Origin: Candidatus Villigracilis saccharophilus
Lineage (GTDB): Bacteria; Chloroflexota; Anaerolineae; Anaerolineales; Villigracilaceae
Length of the DNA: 64,000 nt
NCBI GenBank assembly: GCA_016709305.1
Contig: JADJNA010000048.1
Location: forward strand, 124,001-188,000
Direction: 5' to 3'
The notes under the pieces are model-generated. The model ran no database searches. It worked only from the letters and a program-made list of their open reading frames with translations, and was not told the origin of the DNA. The position numbers and the translations under genes were made by a program. Shown here in pieces: positions 8,489 to 16,421 of the stretch (the stretch's first letter is position 1; every line of letters starts with the position of its first letter).

Positions 8489-9346
8489 ATGAGATTGAAA
8501 TCAGTCATCCGCTCGATCGTCTATCAAACCGAAAAACTTACCCAACTCGCCCGCTTTGCTTCGATCCCCAAGCCGCAAAACGATTGGCCGATTCTGGTTG
8601 GCATATCCTTTCCCAAAAGCGGTACCCACCTGCTTGACCAGATCTTGCTTGGCTTTTCAAATGTTGCGCCGTTTTCCAAACGCATTCATTCTTTTTATGC
8701 TGAATATCAGGGCGAAAGCGGAGTAAAACACACACCCGAACAAGCTCTTGCCTGGCTTGATTCTCTGCGCCCGAGTGATATTGCATCAGCCCATCTCTTT
8801 GCGCGGCCTGAAGCTGTTGCCCGGGTTTGCTCGTCAAAATTTGTTCCCTATTTTATTTTCCGCGACCCGCGCGACGTGGTCGTCTCGCATGTTTTTTACG
8901 TCACCGATATGGAGGCGCGCCATGTCCATCATAATTATTATCAATCGCTTCCTGATTTCAACTCGCGGCTTAGTGCCAGCATTCTCGGCAGACCTGATGC
9001 GAATATTGAATTCTTGAATATCGCCGGGCGCTTCGCTCCATATTTGGGATGGCTCGAGCAGCCTGAAGTACTGGCGATTCATTTTGAGGATTTGATCCTG
9101 GACCGCACCTCTGTATTGATCCGCATCATGGATCATTTCCTCGCCCGCGCTCCGCTTCACACGCCCCGACAATTGATCCTGAATTCCCTCGAGACCTCCA
9201 TTAATCCGGAAAAGTCCCCGACCTTCCGTTCAGGCAAGACTGGCGAATGGAGAAAGTATTTCACTGACGAACACAAACAGATATTCAAGAATATTGCTGG
9301 AGACCTGTTGGTCAAGCTGGGGTATGAAAAGAATAATGACTGGTAG
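8489..9346 (+). CDS. PAPS-dependent sulfotransferase domain protein (paralogue)
   Basis: 285 residues. ISFPKSGTHLLDQILLG is the phosphosulfate loop, FRDPRDVVVSHVFY the 3'-phosphate motif and RSGKTGEWRKYFTDEH the C-terminal segment. It aligns along its whole length with the protein at 3119-3973, including an identical GYEKNNDW end, so the two come from a duplication. Residues near the loop are closer to consensus here (SGTHLL) than in the other copy. No ribosome site is obvious before the ATG. The downstream GT2 gene overlaps its last bases, which suggests coupled translation and a shared product. Confidence 0.88.
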   Translation: MRLKSVIRSIVYQTEKLTQLARFASIPKPQNDWPILVGISFPKSGTHLLDQILLGFSNVAPFSKRIHSFYAEYQGESGVKHTPEQALAWLDSLRPSDIASAHLFARPEAVARVCSSKFVPYFIFRDPRDVVVSHVFYVTDMEARHVHHNYYQSLPDFNSRLSASILGRPDANIEFLNIAGRFAPYLGWLEQPEVLAIHFEDLILDRTSVLIRIMDHFLARAPLHTPRQLILNSLETSINPEKSPTFRSGKTGEWRKYFTDEHKQIFKNIAGDLLVKLGYEKNNDW

Positions 9347-10277
9347 CTGTTCCATCGTTATCCGCGCTTATAACGAAGAAAAACACATTGGACGTTTGCT
9401 TGAGGGAATAAACCAACAGACGGTCAAAGATGTTGATGTAATTCTGGTGGATTCCGGGTCAACCGACTCAACCATTTCGATCGCCGAATCCTTTGGCGCG
9501 CGGATTGTGAACATTCGTCCCGAAGAATTTACTTTTGGGCGCTCGCTAAACTATGGGGTGGGGGAAGCGAAACGCGAATTCGTTGTCATCGCCAGCGCGC
9601 ATATCTATCCTGTTTATCCCGATTGGCTGGAAACCTTGCTTCGTCCATTTCAAGACGACACGATCGCATTAACCTACGGCAAACAGCGCGGACCAGAATT
9701 CGCCAGGTTTTCTGAGCAGCAGATCTTTCATCAATGGTATCCCGATATGGACAAGCAAAAACAGGGAACCGCTTTTTGCAATAATGCCAACGCCGCCATT
9801 CGAAAAAGTTTGTGGGAGCAAAATCCGTATGACGAAACGCTGACCGGTCTGGAGGATTTGGATTGGGCAAAGCGGGCTCAGGAGCAGGGACATGCCATAG
9901 CCTATGTCGCCGATGCGGAGATCGTTCATGTTCACAATGAAACGCCGCGCGGGGTATACAATCGTTATCGTCGCGAAGCCATGGCCTTGCGCAGGATATA
10001 TCCCGAGGCGAATTTTAGCTTCTACGATTTTCTCCGATTGACAACGACCAATGTTTTGAGTGACCTATGGCACGCGGCGCGCGAAGGTGTGCTGTTTAAA
10101 AATATTTCATCCATTTTCTGGTTCCGTTACATGCAGTTTCATGGAACCCGCATGGGGCATCGAGAAACCAGTCTCATCACACCGCAATTGCGTGAAACTT
10201 TTTATTATGCGCGAGAACGAAAGAAAAAAGAGGCAAAGAAGCGAAATGTGGAGCCGATTCGATATGAGAAGAAATAG
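9336..10277 (+). CDS. Glycosyltransferase family 2
   Basis: About 313 residues. It begins with the GT-A fold: SIVIRAYNEEKHIG, ILVDSGSTDST (nucleotide-binding Asp), then FCNNANAAIRKSLW and LTGLEDLDWAKRA, giving the general-base ED motif. The tail has several hydrophobic stretches and a lysine-rich end (ERKKKEAKKR). The start is uncertain: ATG 9336 overlaps the previous gene by 11 bases and ATG 9324 adds four residues. The family uses nucleotide sugars in the cytoplasm. It is probably coupled to the upstream sulfotransferase. Confidence 0.85.
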   Translation: MTGSCSIVIRAYNEEKHIGRLLEGINQQTVKDVDVILVDSGSTDSTISIAESFGARIVNIRPEEFTFGRSLNYGVGEAKREFVVIASAHIYPVYPDWLETLLRPFQDDTIALTYGKQRGPEFARFSEQQIFHQWYPDMDKQKQGTAFCNNANAAIRKSLWEQNPYDETLTGLEDLDWAKRAQEQGHAIAYVADAEIVHVHNETPRGVYNRYRREAMALRRIYPEANFSFYDFLRLTTTNVLSDLWHAAREGVLFKNISSIFWFRYMQFHGTRMGHRETSLITPQLRETFYYARERKKKEAKKRNVEPIRYEKK

Positions 10278-10422
10278 ATAAGTGTTTTGATAATATCGTA
10301 CTCATGGCTAAATACCATTGAATTGCATGGGTTAGGTTCAGCTCAAACGGCGCGCAATTCGCATAAATCCGACGGTTATGAAGTCACAAGTCTGTATATA
10401 AAAAAGGTTTTGTAAAATTATC

Positions 10423-11265
10423 ATGTCATCCCTCTCCATCAAGCCCGCAAATGAATTCACCATTTCCCAACTCGCGGAATTAATGACGCGCAGTTTTGAA
10501 GGCTATTTTGTTCCCGTCAATATCACGGGCATCATCCTGTTGGCCATGCTCCGTCGTGACGGTATAGATCTCGCTTCCAGCCGCGTGATCATGAAAGATG
10601 ACCAGCCGTGTGGTTTGGCGCTCATCGCCCGCCGCGGCTGGGCGAGTCGCCTGGCCGCGATGGGGATCGTGTCCACTGCGCGGAATGGCGGCGCTGGTAC
10701 ATGGGCGATGCGGCAGCTTATCGAAGAGGCCGGGTCACGTGGCGAAAAAGAAATGCTTCTGGAAGTCATCGAGCAAAATACAGCCGCTGTGAAATTGTAT
10801 GAAAAATTTGGCTTTTCAAAGATCCGCAGGTTGGTGGGGTACAGGCTGGATACTTCGCAAATTGATCCGGCCGCCGTGCACCAGGATCAAGAATTACAAG
10901 AAATCGATATTCGCGAATTGGCGCGAGTGGTATCGTATCACGGCCTTGAAGACCTGCCCTGGCAGCTTTCAGGTACCACCATCGCGCATCATACGCCGCC
11001 TTCGCGCGCCTTTTGCTTAAAGGATGCCTATTGTCTTATCAGCAACCCCGAAACTACAGACGTGGCCATCTCGTCAGTGTTGGTAAAAGCCCGGTCCGGC
11101 GAAGCAGGCTTGAGCGGAGCCCTGATGCGCGCGCTTTTTGCGCGATTCCCAAATAAGGTCTGGCACGTTTCGCCGGTCTTTCCGGAAGAGATGAGCATCA
11201 TCTTTGAACAGGTTGGCATGACGCGCGAAACGCTTTCGCAATGGCAGATGTCTTTGAAGTTTTAA
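10423..11265 (+). CDS. GNAT family N-acetyltransferase
   Basis: 280 residues. The N-terminal half is a GNAT domain: MGIVSTARNGGAGTWAM carries the acetyl-CoA-binding RxxGxG/A motif, followed by LEVIEQNTAAVKLYEKFGF, the usual beta5-alpha4 region. The C-terminal half looks like a second, degenerate GNAT-like lobe. In nonulosonate pathways GNAT enzymes acetylate amino sugars, but this protein could also act on other amines or proteins. It is followed after 34 bases by a cytidylyltransferase gene. Confidence 0.8.
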   Translation: MSSLSIKPANEFTISQLAELMTRSFEGYFVPVNITGIILLAMLRRDGIDLASSRVIMKDDQPCGLALIARRGWASRLAAMGIVSTARNGGAGTWAMRQLIEEAGSRGEKEMLLEVIEQNTAAVKLYEKFGFSKIRRLVGYRLDTSQIDPAAVHQDQELQEIDIRELARVVSYHGLEDLPWQLSGTTIAHHTPPSRAFCLKDAYCLISNPETTDVAISSVLVKARSGEAGLSGALMRALFARFPNKVWHVSPVFPEEMSIIFEQVGMTRETLSQWQMSLKF

Positions 11266-11299
11266 GACGAAGTGCCCGTTATGGGTATAAAATAGGGCA

Positions 11300-11971
11300 A
11301 TGAAACTTGCCGCCCTTGTTCCCATGCGCCACCACAGCCAGCGCGTCCCAGGTAAAAATTATCGCCCGCTAGCGGGCAAGCCTCTTTTCCAACACATTAT
11401 CGAGACCCTGCTCGCCGTGCCCGAAATTGACACGGTGATGGTGGATACTGACTCCGAGCCAGTGATGGATGGAGTGCGCCGTCTCTTTCCTGCTGTAAGG
11501 CTGATCCAACGCCCCGGGCATCTTCGCGCTGACGATGTGCCCATGAACGATATTCTCCTGCACGATACGGCGCAGGTGCAGGCGGACTTTTACCTTCAAA
11601 CCCATTCCACGAATCCGTTGTTGAAGACGGAGACGATCTCAAAAGGAATCAAAACCTTTTTCGAGGCGTTCCCAAAATACGATTCACTTTTTTCTGTGAC
11701 GCGCTTGCAAACGCGATTGTATTTCCAGGATGGACGCGCCATCAACCACGACCCCGCTGTGTTGATCCAGACGCAGGATCTGCCGCCGGTGTATGAAGAG
11801 AATTCCTGCCTGTATCTGTTTACCCGTGAAAATCTTGAAAGGAAACACCATCGTATTGGAGATAAACCTTTCATGTTCGAGATAGATAAAGCTGAAGCCT
11901 GGGATATTGATGAAGAACTGGATTTTGAGATCACAGATTTTTTAATGAAGAGAAAGCTAAATGAATTTTAA
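11300..11971 (+). CDS. Acylneuraminate cytidylyltransferase family protein (second copy)
   Basis: 223 residues, a single NeuA/KdsB-type domain. RHHSQRVPGKNYRPLAGKPL is the CTP-binding loop, and MVDTDSEPV and QTHSTNPLLKTE match family strand motifs. The C-terminal EIDKAEAWDIDEELDFE is typical of cytidylyltransferases for nonulosonates. It differs from the neuA at 958 and has no phosphatase domain, so two acid sugars may be activated in this locus. A TATAAA lies 8 bases before the ATG with no ribosome site, so a leaderless transcript is possible. It overlaps the next gene by 11 bases. Confidence 0.85.
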   Translation: MKLAALVPMRHHSQRVPGKNYRPLAGKPLFQHIIETLLAVPEIDTVMVDTDSEPVMDGVRRLFPAVRLIQRPGHLRADDVPMNDILLHDTAQVQADFYLQTHSTNPLLKTETISKGIKTFFEAFPKYDSLFSVTRLQTRLYFQDGRAINHDPAVLIQTQDLPPVYEENSCLYLFTRENLERKHHRIGDKPFMFEIDKAEAWDIDEELDFEITDFLMKRKLNEF

Positions 11972-13514
11972 AAATATAAAGAAGGTAGTTGCAAGTTGGT
12001 TTTCCAGACCCTGGTATCCCATTGCGATCAGCGCGTACCCCGTGATGGCCTTATTGTCTGCCAATACCGGGCAAGTCCAGCCTGGCGTAGTTGTTCGCCC
12101 AATGGTTGCATCGGTTGTGTTTGGCGGGCTGTTATTCCTGATCGTCTGGTTGTTCACACCCGGCAGGCAGATACACAAGGCTGCGTTTCTCACAACGCTG
12201 CTGTTGGCATTATTCTTTACCTATGGTCATGCTTATATTTATATTGACCAGAAATTCCCCGATGCCAATTACACGATCTGGCTTGCAGTGGGCTGGATCA
12301 TTTTGTTTTTTCTGGGGGTTTTTTGGACAGCCCGCCCAAAGTTGACCTTCGTTTCGTCAGCGGCGACTCTTAATACGGTCGCGCTGGCGCTGCTGATCAT
12401 GTCATTGGCACAGACCAGCTTCGGGGACGGGCCGCGAGGCGCGCATGCTCTTGGTTTGAAAAATGCACCGATTGATTCAAACCTGGTGCGGTCGGACGAT
12501 CCGCCGGATGTGTATTTCTTTCTTCTGGATTCTTACACGCGCGCCGATCTTTTAAAGCAAGCCTATGGTTTCGATAACAGTGAATTCATCAATGAGTTGG
12601 AACGACGGGAATTCTTTGTGGCGAAGTGCAGTCAGAGCAATTATGTCCGTACCGAGCTGTCACTCGCCTCTTCGCTTAATATGGAGTACTTGCAGGAACT
12701 GGATGAAGCCTTTACACCCAAAAGCATTGCGCGCCGCGTGTTGTGGGATTCGTTGACACATAGCGCGGTACGCTATAACTTTGAGAGCATGGGCTATGAA
12801 ACGGTTGGCTTCGAGACGGGGTTCGCGTGGCTCGATCTGACCGATGCGGATCATTACTTGAGCCCGCCGCCCATTTCTTCAGGGATGACCGAATTTGAAG
12901 CGCTATTCCTGCGAACCACTGCTGCGCGCTATGCGCAGGATCTGGGATTGGTGGATCCTGATTACCTTTTGGGAGTTGGCTTCCGGGACCGATTTAATTT
13001 TATATTCAACAGCATTGATGGGATTTCAAAAGATCAAAAGCCGACTTTTTCTTATATCCATGTGATCTCGCCGCACCCGCCGTTTGTATTTGATGCGGAA
13101 GGCAACCCAACCTATCCGCCTGACTTTTGGAATGATAAGGGATTGTACACACCTGACCTGTATCAAAAAGGCTATGTGGACCAATTACAGCACTTAAACA
13201 AAACCATGCTCGATGCGATTGATACGATCATTACGAATTCCGAAGTGCCGCCCATTATCATCATTCAGGGTGATCACGGGCCGTGGATGCAGCCAAAGGA
13301 AAAGCGCTTCTTGAACATGACAGCGATATATTTTCCGGGCCATAAGGATGAAATTTATTCAACGATCTCGCCTGTAAATATTTTCCGGCTTGTCTTCAAC
13401 ACCTACTTTGGTGGAAAATATGATATTCTCGAAGATGTCAGTTATTTTTCGCCTGTGCCCAATCTTTATGATTTCAGTGAAGTTCCATACCCCTGCAATA
13501 TTACGGATCACTAA
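11961..13514 (+). CDS. Membrane-anchored alkaline-phosphatase/sulfatase-superfamily protein
   Basis: 517 residues. About four N-terminal membrane helices (residues 15-150) precede an external catalytic domain. VYFFLLDSYTRADLL provides the first metal ligands, NYVRTELSLASSLN the likely Thr nucleophile region, SYIHVISPHPPF and IIIQGDHGPW the later metal-binding motifs. The layout matches LtaS-, phosphoethanolamine- and phosphoglycerol-transferase-like proteins, and also membrane sulfatases. It may add or remove a phospho- or sulfo-group on the exported glycan. Sulfatase activity is less likely because no Cys/Ser formylglycine motif (C/S-x-P-x-R) is seen. It is directly followed by the dehydrogenase gene. 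Confidence 0.8.
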   Translation: MNFKNIKKVVASWFSRPWYPIAISAYPVMALLSANTGQVQPGVVVRPMVASVVFGGLLFLIVWLFTPGRQIHKAAFLTTLLLALFFTYGHAYIYIDQKFPDANYTIWLAVGWIILFFLGVFWTARPKLTFVSSAATLNTVALALLIMSLAQTSFGDGPRGAHALGLKNAPIDSNLVRSDDPPDVYFFLLDSYTRADLLKQAYGFDNSEFINELERREFFVAKCSQSNYVRTELSLASSLNMEYLQELDEAFTPKSIARRVLWDSLTHSAVRYNFESMGYETVGFETGFAWLDLTDADHYLSPPPISSGMTEFEALFLRTTAARYAQDLGLVDPDYLLGVGFRDRFNFIFNSIDGISKDQKPTFSYIHVISPHPPFVFDAEGNPTYPPDFWNDKGLYTPDLYQKGYVDQLQHLNKTMLDAIDTIITNSEVPPIIIIQGDHGPWMQPKEKRFLNMTAIYFPGHKDEIYSTISPVNIFRLVFNTYFGGKYDILEDVSYFSPVPNLYDFSEVPYPCNITDH

Positions 13515-14465
13515 ATGAATTACACAGTTCTTCTCACCGCTCCATACATGCTGCCATTCCTTGAACGTTTCAAGCCAGTATTCAAGAAATATAACCTTGA
13601 TCTCATCGTCCCGGATGTGCAGGAACGCATGGAAGAAGATGACCTGCTGAAATATGCCGGTCAATTTGACGGCGCAGTTTGCGGGGATGACCGCTATTCA
13701 GCGCGCGTACTGGAAGCCTGTTCTCCGCGCCTCAAGGTGATCTCCAAATGGGGGACGGGGGTCGATTCGATCGACGCCACGGCCTGTTCCCGTTTCGATA
13801 TTAAACTCTGCCGAACCCCAAATGCTTTCACCACCCCCGTAGCGGATACCGTCCTCGGTTACATGCTCGCCTTTGCCCGCCGTGGCCCGTGGATGGATGC
13901 GGCTATGAAACGCGGCGAATGGGAGAAGATTCCTGGGAAAACATTAAGCGAATGTACTTTGGGTATCCTAGGGATTGGGAATATCGGCAAAGCGGTCACA
14001 CGCCGTGCGCGTGCTTTTGGGATGAAAGTCCTCGGCACGGATATTGTCGAAGTTGATCATGTCTTTATTTCAGAGTCAGGCATTCACATGACCGATTTTG
14101 AATCGCTGCTTGCCGATTCCGATTTCATTTCAGTCAACTGCGATCTCAATCCAACATCGCATCATCTGATCAATGCGAATACACTCGAGAGGATGAAATC
14201 ATCAGCCGTGTTGATTAACACGGCACGCGGGCCTATCGTGGATGAAACAGCCCTTGTCGCCGCGCTCAGTTCAGGTCAAATTGGAGGCGCGGCCTTGGAT
14301 GTCTTTGAGTTCGAGCCGCTGCCGTTGGACAGTCCATTGCTAAAGATGGATCATGTCATGCTTGCCCCGCACAATTCCAATTCAAGCCCGACGGCGTGGG
14401 AGCGGATTCATTGGAATACGATCAAGAATCTGGTGGAAGGGCTTGGACTAAAGTACGAAGAATAA
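13515..14465 (+). CDS. D-isomer-specific 2-hydroxyacid dehydrogenase (phosphoglycerate dehydrogenase-like)
   Basis: 316 residues. The NAD-binding motif is GILGIGNIGKAV. The catalytic Arg lies in INTARGPIVDE and the catalytic His in LAPHNSNSSP. The N-terminal substrate domain ends with SKWGTGVDSID. It has no ACT domain, so it is not a regulated SerA. The ATG starts right after the previous stop. Its place between a cytidylyltransferase and an SDR suggests a role in making or reshaping a sugar acid; the substrate is inferred from context only. Confidence 0.9.
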   Translation: MNYTVLLTAPYMLPFLERFKPVFKKYNLDLIVPDVQERMEEDDLLKYAGQFDGAVCGDDRYSARVLEACSPRLKVISKWGTGVDSIDATACSRFDIKLCRTPNAFTTPVADTVLGYMLAFARRGPWMDAAMKRGEWEKIPGKTLSECTLGILGIGNIGKAVTRRARAFGMKVLGTDIVEVDHVFISESGIHMTDFESLLADSDFISVNCDLNPTSHHLINANTLERMKSSAVLINTARGPIVDETALVAALSSGQIGGAALDVFEFEPLPLDSPLLKMDHVMLAPHNSNSSPTAWERIHWNTIKNLVEGLGLKYEE

Positions 14466-14483
14466 AAAGGAAAGGAAAAGATC

Positions 14484-15242
14484 ATGTCTGAATCAAAAAC
14501 TGTATTGGTTACTGGCGCAGGCGGGGGGATTGGCCGCGCGTGCATTCATCACTTTTCTGAGAAAGGCTGGCGTGTGGTCGGCGTGGATCGTTTTGATTTT
14601 GGGGATGACTTTCCAAAAAACGGTCGTTTCATTAAGGCTGATATTTCGCACCCTGATTCGGTTGAACAGATTTTTCAGGAAGCCAGGGATTTTCATCCAA
14701 CTCTGGATGCCCTGATTAACAATGCCGCGGTTCAGGTTGCAAAACCACTTGTGGATACAACAGTTGAAGAATGGGATTCTGTAATGGCGTCCAATCTGCG
14801 TTCTGTTTTCTTATTTGCCAAACTCGCGTATCCGCTTCTAAAGATAAAAGGCGGCGCTGTAGTGAATATCTCCTCGGTCCACGCGGTCCAGACCTCTGCG
14901 AATATTGCCGCGTATGCCGCTTCCAAAGGCGGGATGCTGGCGCTGACACGCGCCATGGCGATCGAATTTGCGGCAGACAATATCCGCGTCAATGCGGTTC
15001 TACCCGGCGCCGTGGATACCCCCATGCTTCGCGCGGGACTTGGCCGCGGGCACCTTGGCGGAAGTGACATGCAGGAACGTCTGGATAACCTTGCGCGCAA
15101 GACCGTCAACGGACGGGTCGGCACGCCTGCCGAGATAGCGTATGCCATATATTTTCTTGCAGACAATGAACAATCCTCCTTTATGACGGGACAAGCCTTG
15201 GTGGTGGATGGCGGCGCGACTGCAAGATTAAGCACAGAGTAA
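14484..15242 (+). CDS. SDR family oxidoreductase
   Basis: 252 residues, a classical SDR. TGAGGGIGRAC is the cofactor loop, NNAAVQ the structural motif, NISSVH holds the catalytic Ser and YAASKGG the YxxxK pair. The end GQALVVDGG is typical. An AAAGGAAAGG ribosome site precedes the ATG. It follows the hydroxyacid dehydrogenase by 18 bases and probably acts in the same pathway. It is not closely similar to the SDR at 99-926, which has a longer substrate loop. Confidence 0.92.
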   Translation: MSESKTVLVTGAGGGIGRACIHHFSEKGWRVVGVDRFDFGDDFPKNGRFIKADISHPDSVEQIFQEARDFHPTLDALINNAAVQVAKPLVDTTVEEWDSVMASNLRSVFLFAKLAYPLLKIKGGAVVNISSVHAVQTSANIAAYAASKGGMLALTRAMAIEFAADNIRVNAVLPGAVDTPMLRAGLGRGHLGGSDMQERLDNLARKTVNGRVGTPAEIAYAIYFLADNEQSSFMTGQALVVDGGATARLSTE

Positions 15243-15248
15243 CTCTTA

Positions 15249-15584
15249 ATGCAGGTCACCCGCTCTCTGTTCTTTTTGACAGCCGGTATTTTGGTTGTCC
15301 TCAGCGTTCTTTCACTCCTCAGATCTTTCATGGGCACTGACCTGCGGATTTACCTCGTCTATTCGATTTTGATGGCTGCGGATGCCGCGTGTATGTTTGT
15401 GTGCGGACTGTTCCTAAATAGAAAGATCAAGTTGCTGTTTTGGTTCGCATTCATACTGCCCGGTCTCAACATTCTTTTGACCATATTTGACCAGTTCGGA
15501 TTGATTGATTTGCTTTTTGTTCTGTTGAATATTGGAACACTGGCATCGTTAATTATCTTTCGCAGGGAATTATTGCCCCAATGA
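15249..15584 (+). CDS. Small polytopic membrane protein of unknown function
   Basis: 111 residues with about four hydrophobic helices (near residues 5-25, 34-54, 60-80 and 84-105) and short charged links such as NRKIK. No family is recognised. The stop and the next ATG share bases in an ATGA overlap, so translation is coupled to the GT42/DUF115-like gene. It may be a membrane partner of that enzyme, which is inference from position. Confidence 0.7.
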   Translation: MQVTRSLFFLTAGILVVLSVLSLLRSFMGTDLRIYLVYSILMAADAACMFVCGLFLNRKIKLLFWFAFILPGLNILLTIFDQFGLIDLLFVLLNIGTLASLIIFRRELLPQ

Positions 15585-16396
15585 AACAAACCTTTAAGTC
15601 CATTCTCCCAACTCCGATTCTTCAATTTGCGCGCAATACCTACGACTCGTTTCGACGCATTCCTCAACTGCCCGCAGCTTATTTTCATCCGTGGCGGCGC
15701 GAGAGCATTCGCCGTCTCGCCGAACTTAAAGATATTCACAAGGGCAGGCGCGCTTTTATCATTGGCAATGGACCAAGTCTCAAACAAACTGACCTATCCA
15801 AACTCAAAAACGAAATCACCTTTGGGATGAACCGTATTTATGTGATCTTTCCCGAACTTGGCTTCCACACAACTTACTATTCAGCCACCAATGACCTCGT
15901 GATCGAACAATTCCATGACGATATTCTTGCGCTCCCCATGCCCAAGTTTTTAGCATGGCGCTCACATCGTCATTTCTCCCCAACCCTGCAACTTCCCAAC
16001 CTGCCAACGTTTCTTTACACATCCTACACGGGTCCGCGTTTTTCGCCTGACGTGCGCGGGCGTGTTTGGGAAAGCGCCACGGTTACGAATGTCACACTTC
16101 AACTGGCTTTTCACATGGGCTTCGAGCAGGTCATCCTGATCGGCGTGGATCATAATTTCACGTCCAAGGGCGAGGCCAACAAAACGGTCATCTCACAAGG
16201 CGATGACCCGAACCACGTCGCGCCTAATTATTTTGGCAAAGGCGTCCGCTGGCAATTGCCTGACCTCGACACATCCGAGATCGGCTATGCCATGGCGCGT
16301 AACTTTTACAAAAAGGCAGGCCGCGAAGTGTTGGATGCGACGGTTGGAGGCAAGCTGACCATCTTCCCCAAAGTGGACTACAATTCGCTCTTCTGA
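15581..16396 (+). CDS. GT42/DUF115-like protein, candidate nonulosonate (sialyl) transferase
   Basis: 271 residues. FIIGNGPSLKQTDLSKL followed by FGMNRIY matches the CMP-binding start of Campylobacter CstII-type sialyltransferases and of the DUF115/Maf proteins that transfer nonulosonates to flagellin. Later, TVTNVTLQLAFHMGFEQVIL and IGVDHNF resemble the same superfamily's second nucleotide-binding block. A histidine in DDPNHVAPNYFG could be the GT42-type catalytic base. The C-terminus has NFYKKAGREVLDAT. Two cytidylyltransferases and a NeuB-type synthase in the same locus support transfer of a CMP-nonulosonate. The family assignment is from motif memory, not alignment. Confidence 0.7.
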   Translation: MKQTFKSILPTPILQFARNTYDSFRRIPQLPAAYFHPWRRESIRRLAELKDIHKGRRAFIIGNGPSLKQTDLSKLKNEITFGMNRIYVIFPELGFHTTYYSATNDLVIEQFHDDILALPMPKFLAWRSHRHFSPTLQLPNLPTFLYTSYTGPRFSPDVRGRVWESATVTNVTLQLAFHMGFEQVILIGVDHNFTSKGEANKTVISQGDDPNHVAPNYFGKGVRWQLPDLDTSEIGYAMARNFYKKAGREVLDATVGGKLTIFPKVDYNSLF

Positions 16397-16421
16397 TTTT
16401 CGCCCTTTGACTTTTGACTCC

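Noticed and set aside
11961..13514. Sulfatase acting on the sulfated glycan
   Set aside because: The formylglycine motif (C/S-x-P-x-R) is absent; the Thr nucleophile layout fits phospho-transferase-like members better.
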